Origin: Desulfofustis limnaeus
GTDB lineage: Bacteria; Desulfobacterota; Desulfobulbia; Desulfobulbales; Desulfocapsaceae
Assembly: GCF_023169885.1 (NCBI RefSeq)
Contig: NZ_AP025516.1
Coordinates: 3,885,501-3,949,500, forward strand
Reading direction: 5' to 3'
Length of the DNA: 64,000 nt
The notes under the pieces are model-generated. The model made no database searches, was not told where the DNA came from, and saw only the letters and a program-made list of their open reading frames with translations. Positions 39,865 through 49,058 of this stretch are shown in pieces. The position numbers were made by a program, and so were the translations under genes. The first letter of the stretch is position 1. Every line of letters begins with the position of its first letter.

Positions 39865-39883
39865 TTCCGACCTCCGGCACCAG
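39865..39883 (+). other. attR: distal attachment repeat of the island
   Basis: Exact 19-bp copy of the tRNA-Leu 3' end (TTCCGACCTCCGGCACCAG). The preceding sequence does not form the rest of a tRNA. It marks the right boundary of a 17.5-kb insertion. Confidence 0.92.
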
Positions 39884-39892
39884 CGATTTCAG

Positions 39893-39930
39893 CCCGGAGA
39901 ACCAATTTGTTTTGGTTCTCCGGGTTTTTC
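39893..39930 (+). terminator. strong intrinsic terminator, probably the original tRNA-Leu terminator
   Basis: CCCGGAGAACCAA at 39893-39905 pairs perfectly with 39912-39924, followed by five T. It is only 9 bp beyond attR, so before the island entered it would have stood immediately after the tRNA-Leu gene. Confidence 0.85.
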
Positions 39931-39991
39931 TATTAGGGGAAAATGAATTTTCCTAATGCTTACCAACCGTTTTGTGCGTCTGGCGTATATT

Positions 39992-40991
39992 TTATGCGCC
40001 TGGCGCAAACGTGAGCACCTGTTTGCCGTCAAGGATATGCTTCTGCTCGGCGGCCCATGATTTGCCGTAAGGAGGATTGGAGAGCATGAAATCGAAACGC
40101 ATGCCGGCAAAATCGTCCGAGGCCAAGGTTGAGCCGCACTTGATGTGCTCCGGGTTGTTCCCCTTGATCATCATGTCCGATTTGCAGATGGCGTATGTCT
40201 CGTCGTTGATCTCTTTGCCATAGAGGTAGACAGCGGCATTGGCGCGGATCTGCCTGTCGGGGTTGGTGATGAAATCCTGAGCCTCGGTGGGCATTCCTCC
40301 CGATCCACAGGCGGGGGCGTAGATGTTGATAACCGGTGGCAAATGGTCTTTGACCGGCTCGAAGAGGATGTGGGCCATGAGATCGATGACCTCGCGGGGG
40401 GTGAAGTGTTCCCCGGCTTCTTCATTGTTTTCTTCGTTGAATTTTCGAATCAGTTCCTCGAACACATAGCCCATACCCAGGTTGGTCAGCGGTGGCAGCT
40501 TACGGCCTTCCGGGTCGCGGCCTTCCTGCGGTGTCAGGTTGATGGAGGGGGAGGTGAATTTCTCCAGTACCTCCAGCAGTACGTCCTTATCCGCCATGTG
40601 ACGAATTTGAGCGCGGAGTTTGAATTTATCGACGATCTCCTTGACGTTGTCGCTGAAGCCGTCGAGATAGGCTCTGAAATTGGCTTCCAGGATCTGGCGA
40701 TTGTTGGCGGCGGTATCGACCAGTCTTTTCAACGTCCAGGGAGATGTGTTGTAAAAAACGTAGCCGGCGGCCTCCTTTAGTCCTTCCGGCTCCAACTCGA
40801 TGAATTATGTTGAAAGTCGACTTCTTCCATCACCGCATCCTAGCTCGGTTCAAGCAGGCAGTCGAGGCGGCGCAGGACGAACATCGACAGAATGACATCG
40901 CGATACTTGCCACGCACATAGTATCGCGCAGGCAATCGCCGGCAATCGACCGTATGAATGAGACGATTTTGTTGTGAGCAGTAAAATCCAT
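39992..40991 (-). pseudogene. hsdM: decayed type I restriction methyltransferase subunit HsdM
   Basis: Reads as HsdM in pieces. The N terminus MDFTAHNKIVSFIRSIAGD shifts frame near 40925 into YVRGKYRDVILSMFVLRR, LDCLLEPS ends at a stop, and a further shift near 40800 leads into the long segment (GYVFYNTSPWTLKRL). That part includes the SAM site IYAPACGSGG and catalytic NPPYGKS. The protein stops early at TFAPGA (39992), where several hundred bp of 3' end are missing, close to the terminator and attR. No hsdS or hsdR is in the window. The gene is not functional. Confidence 0.85.
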
Positions 40992-41055
40992 AGTGTTTCC
41001 TATATGAAAATCCAATACATTTCCAAATCATCACCGCAGCAAGACGATCAGGTTT

Positions 41056-42519
41056 TCATGAGCCGTTCAGGCTGTCCAGCTCCGTCTTACCGAGCCAGTA
41101 ACAGGCCAGAGGCGCCGGGACCTTGGCAATTCGTGCCGGTACGGTACCGTATTTGGTTGCAACGTCAAAGGGTAGATAAAGAATGGAAAAATCCTGAATA
41201 TCCTTGGTGATGATGTAGCCGCGCGAAGCCTTGCGCGTCTTGCAGAATTCCGCCAGACCCTTCACATCACCGATTCCGGTGTCCTGGGCACGATATTTGA
41301 CTTCGAAGGGGATCACCAGGTCCTGCACCTCGGCAACGATATCGACCTTTCTATCTCGCTTGCCGCGCCAGTAGGAGAAACCGACGCTTGAGGCATAATA
41401 ACGGGCGAACACGTGCTTGAAGAAAGCCGTTTCAACCGCTATGCCGAGGGCTGTCGGGTCCTCCAGCAGTGTCGTGCCCTTGAGCAGCACTGAAGGGGCG
41501 ATGGCCGGGTCGGCCAGATAGACCTTGTAGCGGGCGCGCAGGATCTCTTTGCCATAGCCGAACGGCGGCAGTTTGTAGATCAGGTGAGTCGATTCCAGCA
41601 GGTTGATGAAGTTGTTGACCGTCGGCTTCTTCAGTTCCAGATCCCGACAGAGCGCCTGCATATCCAACAGGCCGCCGCCGTGTAGGCAGAGGTAGAGAAA
41701 CACCTGTTCCAACTCCAGCACGTGTCGGACGCCGAAGAGCGCCGTCATGTCGCGCTTCAAGACCTTGTCTACGATATCCTCACGCAGGAGTTTCTGGGCG
41801 GCGGTGATGCTTTCAATCAGGGTGCTCTGGGGGAAACCGCCACGCAGCAAATATTCGTGGAAATGGGCGACCATCGGTGAGACATCCGCCGCCACCCTGG
41901 CAAACTGCACCGGTGCCCAGTCAAAGAGCTCGGCCAGGGAACGAAGATCAGGCAGCGATGGCACCGGTATCTTTTTGAGATGCAGATACTCATAAAAAGA
42001 GAGGGTGGAAAGGCGCAGGGTGTGCCAACGGCCGACGCCTGATTCTTGTCCCTCGGTGACCAGCGGTGTGGCCGAGCCGGTCACGGCGATTCGCCGTTTT
42101 TTCTCGAAATCAACCTGTAGCTTGAGCCACGTTTGCCAGTCACGGATGGTCTGGATTTCATCGAGAAAGAGATATTCAATCCCGTCGGTCTCCGGCTCAA
42201 ACTCGCGCCACAGTCTGAGCAAGCCATCCAGACCCAGCAACTTGAGCAACGGGTGGTCGAACGCGGCATAGAGGATCTTGTTGGCGGGAACGCCATCTTC
42301 GATCAGTGCCTGAATGACCTGCAGGAAAAGCGTGGTCTTACCTACCTGCCGGGCACCCGAGAGCAGAAGCGCACGCGGGGCCGGCGGTGATTGCATCCAG
42401 CTGAGGATATCGTGAAAAGCGCGCCGCCGCCAGGTGGACAGATCGGCGGTTGACGCGCCGCGCCACCACGGGTTGTACTGGCGGAGCACGGTGATGAGAT
42501 CAGACGAGGATGCGATCAT
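41056..42519 (-). CDS. AAA+ ATPase with DUF4143 domain
   Basis: A 487-aa ATPase of the AAA_14/DUF4143 family. Walker A SGARQVGKTTLF is near residue 55, Walker B YLFLDEIQTI near 118, and the sensor segment AVTGSATPL near 148; the DUF4143 C-terminal half includes FEVKYRAQDTG, an endonuclease-fold-like (D/E-x-K) segment. The role of these widespread, often auto-regulated proteins is uncertain. Two palindromes at 42526-42578 abut its start. Confidence 0.85.
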   Translation of the reverse strand: MIASSSDLITVLRQYNPWWRGASTADLSTWRRRAFHDILSWMQSPPAPRALLLSGARQVGKTTLFLQVIQALIEDGVPANKILYAAFDHPLLKLLGLDGLLRLWREFEPETDGIEYLFLDEIQTIRDWQTWLKLQVDFEKKRRIAVTGSATPLVTEGQESGVGRWHTLRLSTLSFYEYLHLKKIPVPSLPDLRSLAELFDWAPVQFARVAADVSPMVAHFHEYLLRGGFPQSTLIESITAAQKLLREDIVDKVLKRDMTALFGVRHVLELEQVFLYLCLHGGGLLDMQALCRDLELKKPTVNNFINLLESTHLIYKLPPFGYGKEILRARYKVYLADPAIAPSVLLKGTTLLEDPTALGIAVETAFFKHVFARYYASSVGFSYWRGKRDRKVDIVAEVQDLVIPFEVKYRAQDTGIGDVKGLAEFCKTRKASRGYIITKDIQDFSILYLPFDVATKYGTVPARIAKVPAPLACYWLGKTELDSLNGS

Positions 42520-42525
42520 AGAAAT

Positions 42526-42578
42526 CCTTAAAAGAGTATTTTAAGGTAACTATACATTACTTAAACTTGCACTTTAAG
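42526..42578 (-). promoter_or_regulatory. two CTTAAA-N7-TTTAAG operators before the DUF4143 gene
   Basis: First copy 42527-42545 (extended to CCTTAAAA-GAGTA-TTTTAAGG), second copy 42560-42578; starts are 33 bp apart, near three helical turns. Both lie just upstream of the ATG at 42519. On the coding strand a weak TTAAAG/TATAGT promoter with a 17-bp spacer overlaps them, so a dimeric repressor, perhaps the product itself, would block transcription. Confidence 0.55.
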
Positions 42579-42655
42579 GAAAAAGTGATTCATTGGCTCC
42601 TCTTTGTCATTCCATCCTGTGCTTGATAGTGAGGTGGCGCTGCCTAAACACTGTA

Positions 42656-43042
42656 TCATTCCGTTTCACCCTGGGCGAGTCGATCGAACAGGTAAACTCT
42701 TTCGGGGTGTCTGTTGCCCGTTCCGGTCCTGATTCTGGCAGTGCGGATGCTGTCGTCCGGCCGTTCGTACTGGCAGACGATTTCCCAGCGGGGATCAAAG
42801 TCGTTTATAACCCGGGTAACATGGGGATCGGGGCAGTTTTTACTATAGGTAACATACTTGATATCGACGCGATCGGTGGCAATATCATCGCTCAAACCGT
42901 GCCTGCTGATAAAAATGGCTCCACGACCGGTCGCTCTGAATTGCTGGAAGGCAAACAAGGCAAGCTGTTCCCAGCAGTTTTACAAAATAGTCTCGAAGGC
43001 TTCGTCGGAGAGGGGATGGATCTTCTTTTCGCTATGCTGCAT
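42656..43042 (-). pseudogene. conserved-looking small gene with an in-frame TAA
   Basis: From the ATG at 43042, preceded by GAAAGGGG, the frame reads 20 codons (MQHSEKKIHPLSDEAFETIL), meets TAA at 42980-42982 and continues open for 107 more codons (NCWEQLALFAFQQF, then VDIKYVTYSKNCPDPHV) to a normal stop. One CAA or AAA to TAA change explains it. It is the third gene after the MerR-like and VIT/vWA genes, 15 bp from the latter. A restart at the TTG near 42958 could give a 100-aa product. No family recognised. Confidence 0.55.
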
Positions 43043-43057
43043 GGTTGCCCCTTTCGG

Positions 43058-45307
43058 TTAGGTGAGGTCCGCTGTCATCGGTCCCCAGTCGGTCTCGCTG
43101 ACGGTATTGAACGCACCCCTCATCAGCTGCACCAGGGTTTGGTCTGGTCGGCGGGTTTTCTGGGCATGCGTAACAGCTCGTTTTATCGAGCGGTTCATGA
43201 TGCTGCCGGCCGGGGAGTTCATTATCGCCAGCAGAAAGGCAAGAACGACGAGATCTTCTTCGACAGCAGGATCGTGACTATCAGCGATCTGCCGTATGGT
43301 GTCGATGACGCTGTCGGGCAGAGAGCATTCCTGCAGATCCGCAAACGTCGTGATGGCAAGCTCGGTATCAGGCCAGGTGAGGTTATGGCCATTGCAGCCG
43401 CGCAGAAACTGCTCTGGTGTCGCCTGTTGCCGCAAACGATCCTTTTCATCCGGGCTGAGCTCCTCAAGTGCCTCGAAGATGTCCATGTCGTAGGACATCT
43501 GAGACGCAGAGATAACATCGAAGATGCTCGGGCTTTCCAACGCGAAGCAAGAGCCGGTCCCGCCCCAACCCGCGGCCAGCATGTGGGGCACCTTGCGCAG
43601 CTGCGGCAATGATGTGCTTCGTTCCTGTTCTGTCCTGGTGACGATGGCCAGATAGTTGGTATACGGGCTGATCAGTTGATAGCGAACGGCCAGCGCTTCG
43701 GATTCTTGTTCGTTTATTGTTTCTGGAATTGCGCGCCAGATAGCCATTCGTGCCAGCGAATCGGTGCTTAGTATCATACGCTCACGTTGTTGCGGAGATG
43801 GCGGGCACAGCTCGACCGTCTGGGTGAACGCACGGCCATCCGCCGTCTTGATATCACAGACAACGGTGCCTGACGGAGGTTCGCTGAATCTGGCGAACGC
43901 ATGAATCGTGTCGCCGGCGAAAGCGGGGCCGAGCGTGCTGGGGATGGTTTGGTGAGGCTGTTGTGGCCAGCGTACGGAAACCTGGGCACGAGACAAAAAG
44001 ATCCGTTGGAAATGGCGAACGATTTTTTCGATCATCTCTTCGTTGGGGACAACCAACTCACAGGCACCGCCGGTCATTTTCGCCAGCCGGCGCAAAAAGC
44101 CTTCCGACACTGCACTGCCGACACCGACCGCAAACACGCGGTGGTTCGATGCTACCATCAATTCGAATATCTCTTCCTCCTCCCAAATTTCTACATCGGT
44201 GATCAGCAGGATATCCTGGGGGATGGCTGGTCCGGTCAGTTTGACCGTTGTCTGTAGCGCGTCGTACATTTCAGTGCCGCCCAAGTTCGCCTCAAGGTTG
44301 CGGAGCCGGCGACGGACGGTGGTGATGGCGTCTTTGCCGGCCGGAACCTGGTGATCGAAATAAGTGCGGCTGGTGCTGCCGAAGACGACGATATTGAAAA
44401 AATCCTGCGGCCGCAGCTGTTTCAGGATGTCGTTGAGCACCTGCCTGGCCTGCGCTATGGAATCACCGGCCATCGACCCGGAGCAGTCGACCACGATCTT
44501 GATGCTGCGGGGATCGGCGGGAATCGCCGTATCCAAACGAGGGATAAAGGACGCAAGCGCAACGAAGCCGCTGTCCTGGTCGGCAGCGACAGAGGCGGTA
44601 TCCGGGGGCGCTGAAGGCAGCTGGATGTTGAGAATGAAATCCCGATCCATGGCGGCCTCGCCCCGCGCCAGTGTCACGACCGTGTTGCCGCCGTCTTTGG
44701 CCACGGCAATATGATGGCTGGGGCTCGCCAGGGTGGCCGAGCTGATTTCACCCGACAAGGTAATCCGAAGTTGGAAACGGTGTTCTGTGAGCAGATCCTT
44801 TTCCGGCACCTGATGCGGCTGCAGGCCAGCTTGGTCCGGGCTTCCGTAGCGCGGGGCCAGCGTGGTCGGCAGGTGATAACGCAGGCAGCCATCCTGCCAT
44901 GAGTACAATTCCGCTGAACGTATGCTGATCTGTACTTCTTCGTTCTCCAGGATATTGCCGATATTCATCGTATAGAGGCCGGGCTGCACCTGTTCAAGCA
45001 TGATGGCGGCGTCTCCATCACTGATCGCTTCCTCGTACCGTTCCTCAGCAGAGCGTTTCTCAACGACGATACCCTGCAGCTGCCTCTCGCCAATGGTAAT
45101 TGACAGATCGAGCAACACTGCCCGACTGGTGAGCGGGAAGGTATAGACAGCTTCAATGGGATGTTTCTCCCGGTTGCGGTAGGTCTGGGTGATGACCGAC
45201 TCGCAGAGGAGGTTCGTGAAGGATACGTTAACGGTGACCTTCTTCAGTGGTACGACGGCGCCGTCTGACGTGTGCAGTCCTGGTGCGTGTTGATCCGGTA
45301 CGTACAT
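43058..45307 (-). CDS. VIT and von Willebrand factor A domain protein
   Basis: A 749-aa protein with an N-terminal VIT domain (LHTSDGAVVPLKKVTVNVSF, EAVYTFPLTSRAVLLDL) and a vWA domain near residue 270 whose MIDAS motif is DCSGSMAGDS with later Thr and Asp (ILLITDVEIWEE). It has no signal peptide, so a cytoplasmic complex is likely. The ATG at 45307 follows a G-run, and the longer frame upstream is not supported. It lies between a MerR-like regulator and a small broken gene on the same strand. Confidence 0.85.
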   Translation of the reverse strand: MYVPDQHAPGLHTSDGAVVPLKKVTVNVSFTNLLCESVITQTYRNREKHPIEAVYTFPLTSRAVLLDLSITIGERQLQGIVVEKRSAEERYEEAISDGDAAIMLEQVQPGLYTMNIGNILENEEVQISIRSAELYSWQDGCLRYHLPTTLAPRYGSPDQAGLQPHQVPEKDLLTEHRFQLRITLSGEISSATLASPSHHIAVAKDGGNTVVTLARGEAAMDRDFILNIQLPSAPPDTASVAADQDSGFVALASFIPRLDTAIPADPRSIKIVVDCSGSMAGDSIAQARQVLNDILKQLRPQDFFNIVVFGSTSRTYFDHQVPAGKDAITTVRRRLRNLEANLGGTEMYDALQTTVKLTGPAIPQDILLITDVEIWEEEEIFELMVASNHRVFAVGVGSAVSEGFLRRLAKMTGGACELVVPNEEMIEKIVRHFQRIFLSRAQVSVRWPQQPHQTIPSTLGPAFAGDTIHAFARFSEPPSGTVVCDIKTADGRAFTQTVELCPPSPQQRERMILSTDSLARMAIWRAIPETINEQESEALAVRYQLISPYTNYLAIVTRTEQERSTSLPQLRKVPHMLAAGWGGTGSCFALESPSIFDVISASQMSYDMDIFEALEELSPDEKDRLRQQATPEQFLRGCNGHNLTWPDTELAITTFADLQECSLPDSVIDTIRQIADSHDPAVEEDLVVLAFLLAIMNSPAGSIMNRSIKRAVTHAQKTRRPDQTLVQLMRGAFNTVSETDWGPMTADLT

Positions 45308-45424
45308 GATTCCCCCCCCCTCTTTTTGTTCTGAAGATCGCCTCTCTTCCTCCGATCGTTGGTGCATTGGGATGCCATTATCTCCTGGTAACGGCTGGAA
45401 CAAGCAACGAATGGACAACGGCGG

Positions 45425-45850
45425 TTATCTGGTCAGTGTCTCGTACTCCTGTAAAATGGCCTTGCACAATGCCCGGATCTGTTCGGGAGAAAGCCCGGAA
45501 CGCTGCGGCTCAATATGTAGTTCCACCCCGTCGGCAATAAAGAGGTGGCTCCATACTTCGACGGCCCCCGGTCTCCTCGTTCGTGGCGGCGGCACCGGCT
45601 TGGTCGGCTCGGTGAGCCGCTGTTCATCCTCGATTACCTCTTGAATCCGTTCGAGAGACAGCCCGGCCTCTTTCCATTTGCGGATAGTCAGCAATTGTTC
45701 GAGGTGCCGGTGGGTGTAGAAAGCGCCCTTGCCGGTCCCTTCAGGCCGCTGCAATAGCCCTTTCTGGATGTAAAAGCGGATCTTGCGCTTGTTCATCTCG
45801 ACCAAGGCGCAAAGTTCATCGAGGGTGAAGGTGCGATTATCATTTTTCAT
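45425..45850 (-). CDS. MerR-like HTH regulator
   Basis: A 141-aa regulator with a MerR-type winged helix (FTLDELCALVEMNKRKIRFY, then IQKGLLQRPEG) and the typical HLEQLLTIRKWKEAGLSLE second part. The C-terminal effector region has no Cys metal site. It is the first gene of the run that includes the vWA protein. A perfect palindrome overlaps its promoter right at the start codon, suggesting autoregulation. Confidence 0.82.
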   Translation of the reverse strand: MKNDNRTFTLDELCALVEMNKRKIRFYIQKGLLQRPEGTGKGAFYTHRHLEQLLTIRKWKEAGLSLERIQEVIEDEQRLTEPTKPVPPPRTRRPGAVEVWSHLFIADGVELHIEPQRSGLSPEQIRALCKAILQEYETLTR

Positions 45851-45886
45851 GACACTTGTATATAACACTACAAGTGTCACTGTCAA
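45851..45886 (-). promoter_or_regulatory. promoter and palindromic operator of the MerR-like gene
   Basis: GACACTTGTA at 45851-45860 and TACAAGTGTC at 45869-45878 form a perfect 10-bp inverted repeat with an 8-bp centre. On the coding strand TTGACA (45886-45881) and TATATA (45864-45859) are 16 bp apart, and the -10 ends 8 nt before the ATG, so the transcript would have almost no leader. Confidence 0.6.
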
Positions 45887-46192
45887 GAAAATATTGTTCA
45901 TCCCTTGGTGTTCGGGAGTGAGAGTTGCGAAAATTCAGAGTGAAAGGGGCTGACTACCTTGTCAGCTCAAGGACAATACGTGATCAAGACACGGTCTGAT
46001 AGCCCTGTACGATGGTACAGAGCAAGAAAAATAGCTTATGGGGACACCGCGCGCTCTACAGAAAGGAGAAGAAACTGCGTATTGACGAATAACAGTCTTG
46101 ATTCAGAACAGTAGCCATCTCAGGCTGTAGCCAAAAAATGTCTTGAGTGCATACCATCCGGCAATCTCATACTGCCTCAAGTTCTGCGCTGG

Positions 46193-46510
46193 TCATTCTT
46201 CCGGCTCCAAACGTTTTTTCTTGTCCATGTGGGCGTGCAGAACGCGGACGATTTCTATGCCTTGGGGGTGTTCCCGATAATAGATGACATAGTTGTGAAA
46301 CTTACTGATAGGTAAGAATCGCATTCCTTTCAGTTGAGGCCGCTTTGCCTGGTACAAGGTGCCCATGAGCGGCGCTGTGAGAAGGGCTTCAAAGGTTTTT
46401 TCGGCGGCCTGATAAACCCGGTCTGCTGCATCCTGGTCATCCCGTGCGATATAGAGCCAAATGTTGACGAGATCATTCTCAGCCGCCGGAGTTATAAGAA
46501 TAGATGCCAT
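46193..46510 (-). CDS. parE: ParE/RelE-family toxin
   Basis: A 105-aa type II toxin with the ParE fold pattern: LITPAAENDLVNIWLYIARD helix pair, GMRFLPISKFHNYVIYYR beta strands and the terminal EIVRVLHAHMD. ParE toxins block gyrase, RelE members cut mRNA, and the RVLHA end favours ParE. The start directly abuts the antitoxin's stop. Confidence 0.88.
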   Translation of the reverse strand: MASILITPAAENDLVNIWLYIARDDQDAADRVYQAAEKTFEALLTAPLMGTLYQAKRPQLKGMRFLPISKFHNYVIYYREHPQGIEIVRVLHAHMDKKKRLEPEE

Positions 46511-46747
46511 TTAAAGAGCTTTGCCTTGTTTGATTGAGGCTTGTGCCCTTTTCCTCAAGGTGGCCATATCTAGTGGTCGTGCTGTTCCGCTTTCCAGTCC
46601 TTCAACCAAAAGCCGCTCCGTTTCTTCGCGGTCATGTCTGATGAGGTCACGCAGATAGTCACTTGCGCTTTGATATTCTCCTGTGCTGACACGGGCTTCA
46701 ATAAAAGCTCTCATTTCATCAGGCATCGAAATGTTTAGAGTCGCCAT
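46511..46747 (-). CDS. parD: ParD-family antitoxin
   Basis: A 78-aa RHH/CopG antitoxin: MATLNISMPDEMRAFIEARV followed by GEYQSASDYLRDLIRHD. The ATG at 46747 follows AGGAGGT by 6 nt; a longer upstream frame is spurious. It lies upstream of parE with no gap, the usual order, and represses its own operon as a family trait. Confidence 0.88.
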   Translation of the reverse strand: MATLNISMPDEMRAFIEARVSTGEYQSASDYLRDLIRHDREETERLLVEGLESGTARPLDMATLRKRAQASIKQGKAL

Positions 46748-47097
46748 GCTGTTACCTCCTTTGGCAGCTGTCTTCAACGACACTATAGCACCTATGGCAA
46801 AGTTTGCCAATAAAGAGCGGTGACTTGTTCGTAGCAATCCCACCATAGGCGGCGGTGTTGGCGCTTAGTGTCCAGAGCAGCATATTGCATAGCGGGCCTG
46901 GAAACCGGCGCAAATAGAAAGGCCATTTTTCAAGGCAGCCTAAAGAGATGCCCACTGGCACGCCTAGGCGAGGAAGGGAGTGCGAAGGTTCAGTTTATTT
47001 CCTGAGCCGGTAGCATTCCCACTTGCCTGCCCGCATCATGGTGTATAATCCAGAAAGAGCCTTTCGCTCATTCAACCCCAACCACCGGAGGTGCACC

Positions 47098-47935
47098 ATG
47101 AACGTTTCTCAGGCAGTCGATTTCCATCTGCAGTACCACAAAGCCAACTCGAAAAAAAAATACGATCAAGACCTGTGAGTACGTGCTCCATCGATTTACT
47201 GCTCGGTTTGCGCAACGTGACCTCGCCAGTATTTCCCCGGAAGAGGTCCTGGAGTTTCTCCTCTCCTTGACGAAGAACAACAAACAGGCCACGAAACGGA
47301 ACCGGTACTCGGTTCTCGCATCCTTCTACAACTTCAGCATCAACACCGGCTTTCCTGCCCTGACTAATCCCTGCACCAGTTCTGTCATCAGAAAGATCTT
47401 CAAACGCCCGCACGCTATCCAATGGAATATCGTCGACAAGGAGACGGTCGATGAAATCATCTTCAGGACCACAAACCAGCGGAATCGGCTCATCCTGGAA
47501 TTGATGGTCAGAGGCGGTATGCGGGTCGGCGAAGTTCTGAATCTGACACCGGCAGATATCCAGGAGCGAAGCCTGGCCATCCAGAACCCCAAAAGCGGCA
47601 GGGCTGGTGAAACGGTTTATGTTCCGCGGAAAATTTTGGTAAGGTTAACCGCCTACACAAAAGCCAAGGATATCGACAGCAATGACCGGATCTTTCCCAT
47701 CTCCTATGTCGCCGCCTGGTCGATGGTGAAAAAGGCTGGTAGGATGGTCAATATCGAACTGCGCCCACACGATCTTCGACGGCATGCAGCCACCTATGCC
47801 TCAAGATCTGGCACGCCCATTGAGATTGTCAGCAAAGTCATTCTGCGGCATGCCGATCTCTCAACCACGCAACGGTATCTCGGAAAGGTGAACGACACGG
47901 AAGCCATTCGGTGGATCGAGACCCTTTATGGCTGA
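47098..47935 (+). pseudogene. XerC/D-like tyrosine recombinase with a frameshift in an A9 run
   Basis: The ATG at 47098, after a GGAGG, reads MNVSQAVDFHLQYHKANSKK and then stops. Removing one A from the nine-A run at about 47152-47160 continues in frame as NTIKTCEYVLHRFTARF into the rest. The catalytic part is intact: Arg in RGGMRVGEVLNLT, HxxR in PHDLRRHAATY, RHADLSTTQRYLG with the Tyr. So it is either a recent frameshift mutant or a gene rescued by slippage on A9. A terminator follows at 47947. Confidence 0.75.
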
Positions 47936-47946
47936 TCCTGATGAAG

Positions 47947-47973
47947 CGGGCGGGGCACATCCCCGCCCGTTTT
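47947..47973 (+). terminator. intrinsic terminator of the XerC-like gene
   Basis: CGGGCGGGG at 47947-47955 pairs with CCCCGCCCG at 47961-47969 around a 5-nt loop, followed by TTTT. It lies 11 bp after the recombinase stop. Confidence 0.8.
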
Positions 47974-48499
47974 AAGTAACAGTAGTAAGGTTCAATAGAT
48001 AGGTTGAGAGCAATCCAACACCTTCTACTTGGCAATCATAACGGGCTGCCTTTCTTCTATCTGAATAGATCGAGGCAGCTTTATCTCACGCGGAATATTT
48101 TTTTTTGTCCATTTCTCATCATTGACAAACATCACTTTGCCGCCACTCATCATTCTTTGCAGAAATATTTGATTGTTAGGCAAAGACTCAAGGGAACCAT
48201 TATCATGGTTCTACCCGGTTGTTGGGCCGTCAGATGGCGCGTGGTGGTGACGTTTTTAACCTTTGATACCGGGCAGTCACCCGAGAAAAAGGCGATCATC
48301 TTCTCGCCGGTGAGGTTCCTACAGCGTTTTATGATTGATGGAGGCTTGGCCAAAATCAGATCGGTCGAGAAAGCGATTGGTGGCGGCCTCTCTCTGGACT
48401 TAAAGAAAATTTCACTGAAGCTACGCATGATTTAGAGTGATAACGCTAAATTCCCTCTGTCCTCTGTTGGTTGCTTCGGCTTGTTACATACAGCGACTT
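47974..48499. other. 526-bp gap with only weak frames
   Basis: No convincing gene. On the minus strand a 92-codon frame (48150-48428) overlaps by ATGATGA a 43-codon frame whose product starts MMSGGKVMFVNDEKWTKKN. These may be decayed coding remnants, since neither has a good ribosome site. Confidence 0.3.
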
Positions 48500-48910
48500 C
48501 TAAAGGCTTTTGTCATCATCATAAACATTACAGATACAACACAAAAAAGTGCCGGGAGTGTTGCTGATGTTCCTCATGCCATGTGGTTCCATACTTTCGA
48601 GATAAACTGAAGTGCCGGGGCCGCAGATCTTTGCCTCGGTTACATCCCCGGATTCAGGATCATAGGCGTAGCATTCGAATTCACCGCTTTGGATATACAT
48701 CGTCTGATGGTAAAAATGATTGTGAATCGGAATCTGTCCGCCCGGCTGAATGGTGAATAACCGCAAGCCATACTCAGGGTAACCGTTTCCGTCATCGCCA
48801 TGTTTTGACAGCCAGCGGACGCTGGTTCCAACCACATCAAGCATCTCTCCCTTATACGGGAACTTCTCAATCTTGATATCTTCGACATCCTGCCAATGAG
48901 CTACTTTCAT
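48500..48910 (-). CDS. cupin-domain protein
   Basis: A 136-aa single cupin. Motif 1 IPIHNHFYHQTMYIQSGEFE carries the His metal ligands and the Glu; the second motif has SMEPHGMRN with the last His. Such proteins bind a metal and act as isomerases, dioxygenases or sensors. The function is not known here. It is flanked by a recombinase and its duplicated tail. Confidence 0.82.
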   Translation of the reverse strand: MKVAHWQDVEDIKIEKFPYKGEMLDVVGTSVRWLSKHGDDGNGYPEYGLRLFTIQPGGQIPIHNHFYHQTMYIQSGEFECYAYDPESGDVTEAKICGPGTSVYLESMEPHGMRNISNTPGTFLCCICNVYDDDKSL

Positions 48911-49058
48911 TTCATCCTCTTTTGCTTGGTCTTGAAATCGATCGGCAACCTCATCGCCGTATAAAGCTTTGAGCAGAAGAACTTTACCGGATTATGCTGG
49001 TTATGGGTAGGTGCTTTTAGCAGGGCCTCGAGGGAAATAACCGTATTGCTTGAAGCTC

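Noticed and set aside
46920-46944. Third MITE or IS5 end
   Set aside because: ATTTTTCAAGGCAGCC resembles the element ends, but no partner end, duplication or internal similarity was found nearby.
48004-48435. 143-codon plus-strand frame after the XerC-like gene
   Set aside because: No ribosome site or recognisable composition, and minus-strand fragments in the same place are equally weak.
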